Assembly (NCBI GenBank): GCA_020634975.1
Contig: JACKAQ010000001.1
Span: 1,302,001-1,366,000 of the forward strand
From: JACKAQ01 sp020634975 [NCBI: Calditrichia bacterium]
GTDB taxonomy: Bacteria > Calditrichota > Calditrichia > RBG-13-44-9
Direction: 5' to 3'
Length of the DNA stretch: 64,000 nt
The notes under the pieces were generated by a model, which was not told where the DNA came from, searched no databases, and saw only the letters and a list, made by a program, of their open reading frames with translations. A program made the translations under genes and the position numbers. Shown here in pieces: positions 52,901 to 62,600 of the stretch; position 1 is the stretch's first letter, and each line of letters opens with the position of its first letter.

Positions 52901-55166
52901 GATAATGTTCCTTGTTGTTTTTTGTTAAATTTACCGGTGGTGACATACGGTTAAGCAGAGCGATAATAGCACCCAAAGTGATAATGATCGTTCCAATCCA
53001 CAAAACACTCATAAACGGTTTTCTGCTGATTTCGATAATCAACAGTTCCTTCGCTTCAGTGATAGGTAGGGAATTTTCATTCAATCCTTCGAGTTGTAAT
53101 TCGATGGTCTTCTGATTGGCATCCAGTCCATTGAGAATAACGGTTATTTTTTGTTGTTTACCGGCTTGATTAAATAAAATTTCAGCATTTTCTGAGCGGT
53201 TCTGACCACCGTCAAAAATAACAGCCGGTATTGCATGAAAGGTGTTTTCACCGCTGTTGATTGTTAACCGGGCGCCCACTTTCATTTGATTGGATCCCGC
53301 ATGTTCTCCGATTTCAAATTGATCGAATGTGATTTGCATATCCTTGAATTGTTTTGTTTCTCCCTTGGTGAGGCGCAACACCTGTGCATTAGAGGCTGTT
53401 TGAGCGGTGTTACGGATTTCTATCGGTGAAATATAAATATCGCCGAGCAACCCTGCTTTTACATCCGGCTCTCGCATGGTAGATCGGTTATATTCACTAT
53501 AATAGAAACGAGGTTGGGCAATGTAGTTGCCGCCTTCGGAGGACACGCGAATATTAACGACATTTTTTCCGTTTACCGCAGGCGTAACGCCCTGATAAAG
53601 CAGTTGATGATCCATCACCTGAACGGGAACGCCTCTTTCTAATACAAACTGTTGGGCAGTATCGAATGTTGCAGATACAATGATACCGATCAAAAGCAAT
53701 GCAACCCCAACGTGACTAAGTGGAGCGCCGGAAATCAGCCAATTGATCCGAAACAGTTTGACAGTAACAAACAAGTTGCTCCAGAATGCGAATGCTGCCG
53801 CCGCTGTGAAAGTTAATTTCGTGATTTCGGTCATCCCAAACCAAAATGCCACCGCAGTAGAAACGATTGTAAATATCAATGATGGCAGCAGTGTTTTTAA
53901 GAGATTGTTCGTGCTTTCCCAGCGAAGATAGGGAGCAAACCCCAGAAACAGCGCCAGCGCAATCCCTATCGGAATGTGTACGATATTATAAAAGGAGGTA
54001 TCCACCTGTGCCGGTTTGCCAACCAGTCCGGTAAAGAGCGGTGAAGAAGTACCGATGAAGGTGAGGAAAGCAGAAAGTGAGAAAACCAGCATGCTGGACA
54101 AAAGGATCGCTTCACGGTTTAAGGTGGTTAGATTTAACTCCTGAAATTGAATATGCTGATGCCGGGACCGTAAAACCGTCACACCGGTAACCAGAATGGC
54201 CATGATAAACATAACTAAATAGAGATTAATTCCGAGATCCTGAAAAGAGTGGACAGAGAAATCTGCCAAAACCCCGCTGCGGGTGAGAAAAGTGGCGTAA
54301 ATTACCAAAGCAAAGGTGAATATTGTCAGCAAAAAATTTACCCTAGGTAACGCACCTGTTTTTCGTTGTACCAGCAATCCATGGATGAGCGCCAAGGTAG
54401 TCAACCAGGGAACAAGAGAGGAATTTTCAACCGGATCCCACCCCCAATATCCTCCCCATCCCAACACTTTGTATGCCCAATAACCGCCGATAATTATACC
54501 CGCACCTAAAGTGAGGGATGTAAAAACTGTCCACGGTAAAGCTTTTGCAATAAACGCTGAATATTCTCGGCGAATCAGAGCCGCTATTGCCAGGGCAAAT
54601 GGAAAGGCCGCGGCGGCATAGCCGACAAACAGCATAGGTGGATGAATGACCATCCAGGGGTTTTGTAAGAGCGGATTCAAGCCTGCGCCATCCGGTGGTG
54701 TTTGCGAAAGTAATTCAAACGGACTGGCTTTTAGCAAAATTGCCAGGAAAAAGACCAGCACACCGTTAATAACCAGCATCGCAACAGCCTCAAATTGCCC
54801 GGCGGTCTTGATAAACACCAGCCCCATAAGTGCGATTAACAAGGCCCACAGTAAAAACGACCCCTCCTGACCTGCCCAGAACGAAGAGATCAGATAGCCA
54901 AACGGAAGATCCATTGAAGAGTACCGATAGACATAATCCACTTGAAAATGATGTGACAAAATCAGATACAGCAAGAAAGCCGAAGCAAGACTCACTAACC
55001 CAGTCATTACATAAAAACCCCTTCTGGCAGATGCAAAGTTAGGCAGATATCCATTTTTTGTTTTTCGTTTTTGTTGTTTTTCCGAAATGGCAATTGTCCA
55101 ATATTGCCAACCACTAACGATTGTCGCAATTAATGCGAACATTATAAGCAGTATTCCCATGGTCAT
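52863..55166 (-). CDS. ccmF: Cytochrome c haem lyase subunit CcmF
   Basis: A 767-residue membrane protein from an ATG with GAGG nine bases upstream. About 15 helices carry the WWD-type haem-handling motif (YWGWDPVENSSLVPWL) with flanking His residues, and GQEGSFLLWALLIALMGLVF. A long periplasmic domain (about 560-720) precedes the last helix. It attaches haem to apocytochrome c with a CcmH-type partner, here probably the next gene. CcmA-E are not in the window. It shares the operon with copper- and iron-related genes, so its client may be the haem protein at 4889-5365 or similar. Confidence 0.95.
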   Translation of the reverse strand: MTMGILLIMFALIATIVSGWQYWTIAISEKQQKRKTKNGYLPNFASARRGFYVMTGLVSLASAFLLYLILSHHFQVDYVYRYSSMDLPFGYLISSFWAGQEGSFLLWALLIALMGLVFIKTAGQFEAVAMLVINGVLVFFLAILLKASPFELLSQTPPDGAGLNPLLQNPWMVIHPPMLFVGYAAAAFPFALAIAALIRREYSAFIAKALPWTVFTSLTLGAGIIIGGYWAYKVLGWGGYWGWDPVENSSLVPWLTTLALIHGLLVQRKTGALPRVNFLLTIFTFALVIYATFLTRSGVLADFSVHSFQDLGINLYLVMFIMAILVTGVTVLRSRHQHIQFQELNLTTLNREAILLSSMLVFSLSAFLTFIGTSSPLFTGLVGKPAQVDTSFYNIVHIPIGIALALFLGFAPYLRWESTNNLLKTLLPSLIFTIVSTAVAFWFGMTEITKLTFTAAAAFAFWSNLFVTVKLFRINWLISGAPLSHVGVALLLIGIIVSATFDTAQQFVLERGVPVQVMDHQLLYQGVTPAVNGKNVVNIRVSSEGGNYIAQPRFYYSEYNRSTMREPDVKAGLLGDIYISPIEIRNTAQTASNAQVLRLTKGETKQFKDMQITFDQFEIGEHAGSNQMKVGARLTINSGENTFHAIPAVIFDGGQNRSENAEILFNQAGKQQKITVILNGLDANQKTIELQLEGLNENSLPITEAKELLIIEISRKPFMSVLWIGTIIITLGAIIALLNRMSPPVNLTKNNKEHYHDTIKKVSELSN

Positions 55167-55311
55167 GGCATTTTCCTCAATCTGGAATAGAATCATTTAT
55201 CCGGTTAACCATTTTAAATTGGTTTTGTCTCATCAGTACTAACAATAATCGCCTTCTATCTGTGTGGTTTTCAAAACCGAAAGGAAATGATAACCGACTT
55301 ATTCACCAATA

Positions 55312-55521
55312 TTAGTCTTTCAGTTCCTTTTTCATATGCTCAAATTCCGCTTCGTTAATTTCACCTTTGGCATAGCGTTGCTTAAGGATTTCTACAGCAT
55401 CTTCCGGTTGCGTATTGTTGCCTTGACGATACATTCCTCGAATCAACAATCCAATGAAAATCGCCAAAAATAAAAAGCCAAAAATCCAACCGACATGTAT
55501 TGGCGCCTCTCCGTTCATCAT
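55312..55521 (-). CDS. SHOCT-domain small membrane protein
   Basis: A 69-residue protein with one helix (IFGFLFLAIFIGLLIRGM) and a C-terminal SHOCT motif (VEILKQRYAKGEINEAEFEH). It is paralogous to 13593-13811, which is also in a sigma-54-associated metal operon. Its role is unknown. Confidence 0.85.
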   Translation of the reverse strand: MMNGEAPIHVGWIFGFLFLAIFIGLLIRGMYRQGNNTQPEDAVEILKQRYAKGEINEAEFEHMKKELKD

Positions 55522-55609
55522 GATACACCTCCGGTTTTTAGATCAAACCGGGGATGGCTTGTCCCCCAGAATCATCATTTAAGCCTTACCCCGGCTTTTA
55601 TTCAAATAA

Positions 55610-56002
55610 CTATATATGTTGAATAACCTTCTGTAACTTTTGACGAATTTGTGCGGCAATTTCTGATAAATGTGGATTATTCACTGCCTGCATAGACGCA
55701 ATAGGGTCAATCGCCGCTATTTCAACTTTATCGGGTGCAATTTCTTGCACAATCACATTACATGGTAGCATAGTACCGATTTTGTTTTCTACTTTTAACG
55801 CCTTGTAAGCGAACGGTGGATTGCAAGCGCCCAAAATGCGATACTGACGAAATTCAACATCCAGTTTCTTTTTCATTGTTTCTGCGACATCTATTTCGGT
55901 TAAAATGCCAAACCCTTCCTGCTTTAGCGCTTCGATAGTATTCTTAAGGGCATCTTCAAAAGACATATCTAATGTTCGGGCGAAATAATAAGCGCTTCCC
56001 AT
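55610..56002 (-). CDS. DUF302 protein
   Basis: A 130-residue protein of the DUF302 family: SFEDALKNTIEALKQEGFGI, then YRILGACNPPFAYKALKVEN, LPCNVIVQEI and VEIAAIDPIASM. These small alpha/beta proteins are often found with copper and Hg resistance genes; the Cys in LGACNP and LPCNV are conserved in the group. The exact function is not established. There is no signal peptide, so it probably works in the cytosol. Confidence 0.88.
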   Translation of the reverse strand: MGSAYYFARTLDMSFEDALKNTIEALKQEGFGILTEIDVAETMKKKLDVEFRQYRILGACNPPFAYKALKVENKIGTMLPCNVIVQEIAPDKVEIAAIDPIASMQAVNNPHLSEIAAQIRQKLQKVIQHI

Positions 56003-56033
56003 TTACAGCCTCCTTAACAAGCGATATATTCTG

Positions 56034-56210
56034 TTAATTTTGAGTTTCATTTTTTTGTTGTTTAGATCGTTGAACAAACTTCTCCGGATCACGATCAAAT
56101 TCTTTTTTACAATTCTCATGGCAAAAATAGTATGTTTTGCCTTTATATGTTGTGGTTGCCGCAGGCGCTTTTTCATCGACCATCATTCCACATACAGGGT
56201 CTTTTACCAT
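56034..56210 (-). CDS. YHS-domain small metal-binding protein
   Basis: A 58-residue protein consisting of one YHS/TRASH-type domain: VKDPVCGMMVDEKAP, TYKGKTYYFCHENCKKEFDR and PEKFVQR. Cys in PVCGM and FCxxNC with Met provide a soft-metal site (Cu or Ag). Such domains also occur fused to Cu ATPases. It is tandem with the similar 56228-56386 gene. It was recognised by translating the minus strand directly. Confidence 0.88.
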   Translation of the reverse strand: MVKDPVCGMMVDEKAPAATTTYKGKTYYFCHENCKKEFDRDPEKFVQRSKQQKNETQN

Positions 56211-56227
56211 TTTGAGAGCCTCCGATT

Positions 56228-56386
56228 TTATTTGTTTTTTTGTAGATATTTTTGCGGATGTTGTTCAAATTCCTTTTGGCATTGCGGACAACACAAATAA
56301 TACTTTTTCCCCTCATAAGTTACCACAATATGGGCTTTATTAAGATTCAGGCGTTTGCCGCATACCGGATCGATGTGATGACTCAT
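56228..56386 (-). CDS. YHS-domain small metal-binding protein
   Basis: A 52-residue YHS protein from an ATG with AGGAGG upstream: HIDPVCGKRLNLNKAH, YEGKKYYLCCPQCQKEFEQH and PQKYLQK. The metal loop has LCCPQC, four cysteine-containing positions instead of FCxxNC, so its affinity may differ from the neighbouring YHS copy. It is co-located with the copper-related outer membrane gene. Confidence 0.85.
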   Translation of the reverse strand: MSHHIDPVCGKRLNLNKAHIVVTYEGKKYYLCCPQCQKEFEQHPQKYLQKNK

Positions 56387-56406
56387 TATTCTAATCCTCC
56401 TTTTTG

Positions 56407-57249
56407 TTATAGCGCCCATTCCAAACCACTGGAAAAACTGAAATCTGGAGTGGTTTCGCTCAAACCGGCTAAACCGATGGCGGTCAACATAATTCCCGCC
56501 CGAAGCTGGTGATTGAGCCCCAGGGAAACCTGGCGAATGGGTTCTAATCCGTTTAAAATAGTTGAATAGTTTTGGTAATAAATCAGCAGGCCTGTTTGCT
56601 CCCGGTTAAAAAACTTGCCGGCACCAATGCCGAATACCAGCGGGTCTTTGTATGTTATTCCTGCCGGATCGCCAAGGACCCAGAAACCGACCTCGGCAAC
56701 TGCAATATAGGATTGAAAACGTTTGCGAACAGTCAGGGAAGCGCCGTAATCGAATTCGCCGCTGCCAAACCCGTTTTCTGTGCCGGCGGTCGGCGCTTTG
56801 ATTCGCAGATTTGCTGCGATATAGGGCTGTCTTTTATCGTTAGACAAAACCTGGTAAGCCGCGCTGAGATATAAATCCCCCAAACCAGTTGTCATATTCG
56901 CCATCCCATTACCGCCGGCCATGTTCCCACCATGGTGGGAACTGCCTGGTTCTCCACTGTCGTGATGCGTTGACGGAAAAAAGGCTCCGCCGCTGCCTGT
57001 AACCAGGTCGCTGTTTTGGGAGATTAGCGGAATACTGGTGAAAAGACTCCATTTGTCGCTTTGATAACGCAAACCGCCATAGAGGTAAAATGTAGAGGTG
57101 TTTTGATCAAAAACATAGTTCCCGGTACTATATTGCAGACTGCTGCTGATCGTCCATTTCTCAGCTGCAAGAGTGTCTTCGAAGATACCTAAAAATGAAA
57201 TTACACATATTTGTGTGATCAATGAGGTTTTAATTAATTGTCCAATCAT
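56407..57249 (-). CDS. Outer membrane barrel protein with His/Met loop
   Basis: A 280-residue protein with a signal peptide (SLITQICVISFLGIFEDTLAA), then antiparallel strands (WTISSSLQYSTGNYVFD, FYLYGGLRYQSDKWSLFTSI) of a transporter-type barrel similar to the MetA-pathway group. A loop (HHDSGEPGSSHHGGNMAGGN) is rich in His and Met. It probably lets a copper or silver complex pass or binds it at the surface. The family call is tentative. Confidence 0.6.
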   Translation of the reverse strand: MIGQLIKTSLITQICVISFLGIFEDTLAAEKWTISSSLQYSTGNYVFDQNTSTFYLYGGLRYQSDKWSLFTSIPLISQNSDLVTGSGGAFFPSTHHDSGEPGSSHHGGNMAGGNGMANMTTGLGDLYLSAAYQVLSNDKRQPYIAANLRIKAPTAGTENGFGSGEFDYGASLTVRKRFQSYIAVAEVGFWVLGDPAGITYKDPLVFGIGAGKFFNREQTGLLIYYQNYSTILNGLEPIRQVSLGLNHQLRAGIMLTAIGLAGLSETTPDFSFSSGLEWAL

Positions 57250-57351
57250 TTCAGATTCCAATAAGTTTTATGGCTATCAGCATCCATACCGGCGGAGTAA
57301 CCAGCACTCCGCCGGAATGGGGAGCCTAGTGAGAGAGATTATCTAATCAAT

Positions 57352-57837
57352 TTAGTTTTTCTTTGCTTTGCCCTGAAGTTTTTGAATCTCTTCCACATTT
57401 TTAATCATACCGTCCATTGATTGCATCATTTGCCCCATTTGTTGATGCATCTCTTCCATATGTTTTTTCATTTCGGGGTCCTGCATCACCTCTTTGTTAT
57501 TCATTATATCCTGCATGTGCAGCATGTTTTTATTCATTGTCTTGGCCATATCATCCATGCTGTGCACCATCTGCATCATACTGTTATTGCCTTGCATCAT
57601 TCCCATGTCGCCTTCACCGTGCATCATTTGCATCATCCCAGTGGTTTTACCCATGATTTCCTGCATGTGTTGCATCATATCACTCATAGACGCCATGTGT
57701 TGCCCCATTTCCTGCATATTCCCTTGCTGTTGATGTTGGTGTCCTTCCATGTGCTGGGCTTGGAGCGAGCCCGCCATGAACAAAAGGGTAAATACCATAA
57801 TGAATAGCAGTGAAAATTGCTGATTTTTCTTTAACAT
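57352..57837 (-). CDS. Met/His/Gln-rich secreted protein
   Basis: A 161-residue protein from an ATG with AAGGAG eight to nine bases upstream. The signal peptide (FTLLFMAGSLQAQ) is followed by a mature part rich in Met, His and Gln (HMEGHQHQQQGNMQEMGQHM, MMQMMHGEGDMGMMQGNNSM). Such sequences bind Cu(I)/Ag(I) in the periplasm. It is the second gene of the P4 operon, between RseC and the barrel gene, and is likely induced by metal stress. Confidence 0.8.
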   Translation of the reverse strand: MLKKNQQFSLLFIMVFTLLFMAGSLQAQHMEGHQHQQQGNMQEMGQHMASMSDMMQHMQEIMGKTTGMMQMMHGEGDMGMMQGNNSMMQMVHSMDDMAKTMNKNMLHMQDIMNNKEVMQDPEMKKHMEEMHQQMGQMMQSMDGMIKNVEEIQKLQGKAKKN

Positions 57838-57890
57838 AGTAATTCTCCTTAATGCTGGTTTATGAATTGATTGATGTATCATTTTAATAT

Positions 57891-58334
57891 CTATGGATTT
57901 TTCGAGTAAAAATTTTCCATTTTAGAAATGGTTGGTGTGAATTTGGGCAACTGTGAAAGCATACGGTTGGCAATAAACAATAGTAAACCGTAAATGCTAA
58001 AACCTGACAAAACACCCCACAATTCACTTAAGGGTAAGTGAAAATAATGTTCAGCAATCAAATAACCGCCTATCAGCAACGGTATCGGCAAAACAAAAAT
58101 AATGAGTGCCGAAAGATTCCTTGCCAGTTCAGACGTTTTAATGGTGACATAATCGCCGACAGAGAAACCTGCTTGTCCGGGCAGCGTCATTTCCCGGTAG
58201 GCTGATGAGGGGCCATGAAATGTGCAGCTTTCTTTTCCCTTGCATAATCCACAACCCTCGGTCGTTGGAATAATAAGGGTGATTTTTTCCGGTTCAACTT
58301 TGATGATTTTTCCAATTTCTTCTGACATTTTCAT
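57891..58334 (-). CDS. rseC: RseC/MucC-family protein (SoxR-reducing system)
   Basis: A 147-residue protein with an N-terminal domain holding four Cys (EGCGLCKGKESCTFHG) and two helices (LSALIIFVLPIPLLIGGYLI and LWGVLSGFSIYGLLLFIAN). RseC is known as part of the Rsx/Rnf-associated SoxR-reducing system. Its presence links this copper operon with the partial Rnf at 22704-25843. It is the first gene downstream of sigma-54 promoter P4. Confidence 0.9.
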   Translation of the reverse strand: MKMSEEIGKIIKVEPEKITLIIPTTEGCGLCKGKESCTFHGPSSAYREMTLPGQAGFSVGDYVTIKTSELARNLSALIIFVLPIPLLIGGYLIAEHYFHLPLSELWGVLSGFSIYGLLLFIANRMLSQLPKFTPTISKMENFYSKNP

Positions 58335-58363
58335 CTCACGCTAACATTTTCACTAATCTTAAC

Positions 58364-58379
58364 TTCAAAGAACATGCCA
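58364..58379 (-). promoter_or_regulatory. Sigma-54 promoter P4
   Basis: TGGCATGTTCTTTGAA on the minus strand has exact -24/-12 spacing, 30 bp upstream of rseC. GAATATTC-type palindromes lie 41-120 bp upstream. Confidence 0.68.
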
Positions 58380-58419
58380 TAAATTTTTCTATTGCTTAAA
58401 CTATGTTAAATCTAAACTT

Positions 58420-58497
58420 AGAATATTCTTTTAAGATTTTTTATGAATAATAGTATAGATTATTCTCCACAATGAATGTATATGTGGAGAATAATAT
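58420..58497. promoter_or_regulatory. Three GAATATTC-type sites (activator site D)
   Basis: AGAATATTCT (58420-58429), AGATTATTCT (58457-58466) and, inverted, AGAATAATAT (58488-58497). The last two belong to a perfect 11-bp inverted repeat (TTATTCTCCAC and GTGGAGAATAA), 13-nt loop. The block lies upstream of P4 and just after the PII-like gene's stop, so it could also end that upstream transcript. Confidence 0.55.
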
Positions 58498-58504
58498 ACA
58501 GTTT

Positions 58505-58843
58505 TTATAGTGCTTTTTCACCGATCGCGCCGGTGCGAATTTTGATAGCCATTTCCACTGGAGAAACGTAGATGATTCCATCACCCTTCATTCCAGAATA
58601 AGCTGTTTTTCGAATAGCTTCCACAATTTCATGGACGCGTTCATCTGCGCAAACCACCTCCAACTTGGCGACATCGGAATAACGTTCCAGGCATTTGATG
58701 GAATATTTGGCATGCTGGGGATCGGCAAGAATGCCAACGCCCATAACATCAATCAACGTGATGTCGTTTATGCCGATGTTTTCCAATACTTCAATAACTT
58801 TCTCAGCCTTTTGGCAGCGTATATAAGCTTTAATTTCTTTCAT
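58505..58843 (-). CDS. PII-family protein linked to CusBA
   Basis: A 112-residue PII fold: MKEIKAYIRCQKAEKVIEVL, a short T-loop region (GILADPQHAKYSIKCLERYS) without the uridylylation Tyr signature, and the B-loop SGMKGDGIIYVSPVEMAIKI. It is a second member of the PII-like group beside an RND metal pump in this window (the other is 34273-34605). It is downstream of CusA and the methyltransferase. Three Cys, at IRCQ, IKCL and VVCA, are notable. Confidence 0.85.
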   Translation of the reverse strand: MKEIKAYIRCQKAEKVIEVLENIGINDITLIDVMGVGILADPQHAKYSIKCLERYSDVAKLEVVCADERVHEIVEAIRKTAYSGMKGDGIIYVSPVEMAIKIRTGAIGEKAL

Positions 58844-58940
58844 GGTTTACCTCAGGATATAATTATACAAGTTGTTATTTTTTTATTTGCCGTTATCGCC
58901 AACGACAAGTGCGAGAACTCCACTTGCGCGAAAATAGCCT

Positions 58941-59612
58941 TTAGTGATTATCTACGGTTTCGCCAACGATGATGTATGAGAATCCACCATACAACTCAAG
59001 CTTGAAAGTATTGTGCAAATATTGATGAAAGGCATCGGATATTGTTTCCCACGAGCGCTGCTTCACATAGTCATTGGTTACACCAAAGGGACGTGTAATA
59101 AACACGTATATTGGCCACAACCTTGAAAGCCAATTGGCAGGCATTTTCAAATCCAGAACAACCCAGCGGCTACCGGGAGATAGTGAACTGGCTCCATTTT
59201 CAACGATTTTATTCAGATCCGGCATCATGGATAGCGCAAAGGTTGAGATTATTCCATCGACTTGTTCAGTAAATTGAAAAGTGGCCGCATCCGCCTGCAC
59301 CAATTCAACATTTGTCCAACCTTCTTTTTTAATACGCTGTCTGGCACGTTTGAGCATGGCATCGGTTAAATCAACGCCAATGATTTTGCCTTTTTCGCCC
59401 ACAACATGTTGTAGCAACGGAAAATTCAAGCCGGTGCCGCATCCAATGTCAACGACCGTATCGCCCCGTTGAAGCGCCATCGCATTCACGGCCTTTTTGC
59501 GATATGCATATTCCCGATATCCAATCAAGTAGTATAGATTGGCTGTAAAATTGTAATTCCCGGCCCTCTTGCGATACAGACGAATAACTTCAGCACTATT
59601 TAAAACAGTCAT
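58941..59612 (-). CDS. Class I SAM-dependent methyltransferase (UbiE-like)
   Basis: A 223-residue enzyme: motif I VVDIGCGTGLNFPLLQ, then KIIGVDLTDAMLKRARQRIK and VDGIISTFALSMMPDLNKIV. It matches the UbiE/COQ5-type small-molecule methyltransferases. It lies between cusA and the PII-like gene on the same strand (63-bp gap to cusA). The substrate is unknown; methylating a quinone or a metalloid are both possible. Confidence 0.88.
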   Translation of the reverse strand: MTVLNSAEVIRLYRKRAGNYNFTANLYYLIGYREYAYRKKAVNAMALQRGDTVVDIGCGTGLNFPLLQHVVGEKGKIIGVDLTDAMLKRARQRIKKEGWTNVELVQADAATFQFTEQVDGIISTFALSMMPDLNKIVENGASSLSPGSRWVVLDLKMPANWLSRLWPIYVFITRPFGVTNDYVKQRSWETISDAFHQYLHNTFKLELYGGFSYIIVGETVDNH

Positions 59613-59674
59613 TTTACCTCCTCCGGCAGAAGTTTTCTGTTTTCAATAAAACAAGCCTGTTTCCAAAACGCTGA

Positions 59675-62600
59675 TCAGGTCACTTTCAACTTTTTAATTT
59701 CCCGGCTTTTCCAGAGATAATAAATAGCCGGGATAACGACCAGTGTCAATACTGTTGAACTCACCATCCCACCGACCATCGGTGCCGCGATTCGTTTCAT
59801 GGTTTGTGATCCTGTACCGGTTCCCCAGAGAATGGGGAGTAACCCAATCATGGTTGTAACAACGGTCATTAGTTTTGGGCGTACGCGTTCCACAGCGCCT
59901 TCTATTACAGCAGCATATAGATCATTCATGCCACGCATCTCACCACGCATCATGCGATCTTTATACACATTATCCAGATAAACTAGCATAACAACGCCGG
60001 TTTCGGCGGCCAAACCAGCCAACGCGATAAAACCGACACCTACGGCAACGCTAAAATTGTAATCCAGAAAGTAAAGGAACCAGACACCGCCCACTAAAGC
60101 AAAAGGGAGTGAGAGCATAACAATGAGGCTTTCCTGGATATTTTTGAAATTGAAATAGAGTAACAGAAGTATGATTAGCAAGGTTACCGGAACCACAATA
60201 TTCAGCCGCTTTTGAGCGCGCTGCATATATTCGTATTGCCCGCTCCACACCAGGCTGTAACCTTCGGGGAAATCAACTTCCTGATCGACAACTTTTTTAG
60301 CATTTTGGACATAGGTGCCAACATCTATGCCGCGCAGATCCACATAAAGCCATGCCGTACGGCGAGCATTTTCACTTTTGATCACTGGCGGGCCTTTTTT
60401 GATTTCGGGAGTAGCGACATAGCTGAGCGGTATCTGCGCCCCGGAAGGCGTAGGGATCAGCACTCGATTGAGGGCGCTTAAATTGTCTCGCAGTTCCCGA
60501 GGATAGCGTAGATTCACGGGGTATCTTTCCAGCCCTTCTACAGTATAGGTAACGTTCATCCCCCCAATTGCGGACATGATGACGTCCTGCACATCCCCCA
60601 CGGTTAACCCATATCGCGCCGCTTCTTCGCGGTTTATATTGAAATCAAGATAGTTTCCCCCCACTGTTTTATCGGGGAAGACACTCAGTGTGCCGGGAAC
60701 CTTTTGGACGGTTGCAGCTACCCGTTGAGCCAGATCCGAAAGGGTTTGCAAATCCGGCCCCATCAATTTGATTCCCACAGGCGTTTTGATTCCTGTTGAG
60801 AGCATATCGATCCGCGTTTTGATGGGCATTGTCCAGGCGTTGGTAAGTCCGGGGAATTTAATGGCTGCATCCAATTCATCGACCAGTTTTTCGATGGTCA
60901 TTCCCGGGCGCCACTCTCTTTCGGGTTTCAACATAATGGTGGTTTCTATCATAGAGAGCGGCGCCGGATCCGTAGCGCTTTCCGCACGGCCGATTTTGCC
61001 GAAAACATGGTGAACTTCAGGGAAGCTTTTGATGATTTTATCCGTTTGCTGCAAAAGCTCTTTAGCTTTGGTAATGCTGATTCCGGGATCGGCAGTCGGC
61101 ATATATAGCAAATCACCCTCATTCAACGGCGGCATAAACTCCGAGCCGATTCGCTGAAGCGGGAAAACAGTAACCACTAAAACGACCAGTGCTGCAATTA
61201 TCGTTGACCAACGAAACCGCAAAACAAAATTGATAATAGGCCGATACAACTTAATGAGAATCCGGCTAATAGGATTTTTCATTTCCGGGAGAATTTTTCC
61301 TCGTACAAAATATCCCATCAAAACCGGAACGATCGTAATACCCATAAATGCGGCCGCAGCCATTGCATATGTTTTGGTATATGCCAGTGGCTTAAAGAGC
61401 CTTCCTTCCTGCGCCTGTAGTGTAAATACAGGTAAGAATGACAGCGTTATAATCAGGAGTGAATAAAAAAGCGCCGGCCCCACCTCTTTTGAAGAGTCTA
61501 TAATAATCCGCCAGTGATCCTTTTTCCCGCCATCGCGTTCAATGTGCTTATGGGCATTTTCGATCATGACAATCGCCGCATCCACCATCGCGCCAATGGC
61601 AATGGCAATCCCTCCCAGCGACATAATGTTGGCATTTATGCCCTGAAAATACATCACCAGAAAAGAGATTAATATTCCTGCGGGCAATGTAAAAAGCGCC
61701 ACGAATGCGCTGCGAAAGTGGAGCAGAAATACGATACAAACCAGCGCGACAACAATAAGTTCTTCCGTGAGTTTAACTTTCAGGTTATCAATCGCTCTTT
61801 CGATGAGTCCTGAGCGGTCATAAGCCATTTTAATGGAAACGCCCTCCGGCAAGCCTTTTTCCAGCTCCTTAAGTTTGGTTTTTACCCGTTCGATGGTTTT
61901 GAGTGCATTTTCTCCAAAGCGCATCACAACAACCCCGCCGACGGTTTCGCCCTCGCCATTCCAGTCCGCCAGTCCACGACGCAGTTCCGGCCCGATGGTC
62001 ACGTTTGCTACCTGCCGGAGCAATATCGGCGTGCCGTTTTCATCCACACCCAGTGATATATTCTCCAAATCAGCTATGGTTTTTATATAACCGAGCCCCC
62101 GCACCATAAACTCCGTCTCGCCCATCTCCACCAGGCGTCCGCCCACATCATTGTTGCTGCGTTGAATGGCCATTCGGATTTTGGAGATCGGAAGATTGTA
62201 TGCCACAAGCTTATTGGGATCTACCTCTACTTGATATTGCTTAACAAAACCGCCGATGCTGGCAACTTCCGCAACACCCGGCACACTGGTTAATTCATAC
62301 CGCAGATACCAATCCTGAATGGAGCGAAGCTGTTGCAAATCGTATTTATCGCCGCCATCCAGCACATATTCATATACCCACCCGACACCCGTTGCATCCG
62401 GCCCCAGCGATGGGGTAACGCCGGCAGGCAAGCGTTTGCTTACGTAGCTGAGATATTCCAATACCCTGCTGCGCGCCCAATAGAGGTCTGTGCCATCCTC
62501 GAAAATAATGTAAACAAACGATAGCCCAAAAAAGGAATATCCCCGGACCACTTTGGCATACGGCACGGCCAGCATGGCGCTGGTTAAAGGATAAGTAACC

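Noticed and set aside
58460-58494. An 11-bp perfect inverted repeat as a terminator for the PII-like gene
   Set aside because: No T-run follows and both arms contain the AGAATAATA/ATTATTCT motif of the activator sites, so it is better explained as part of site D; a double role is not excluded.
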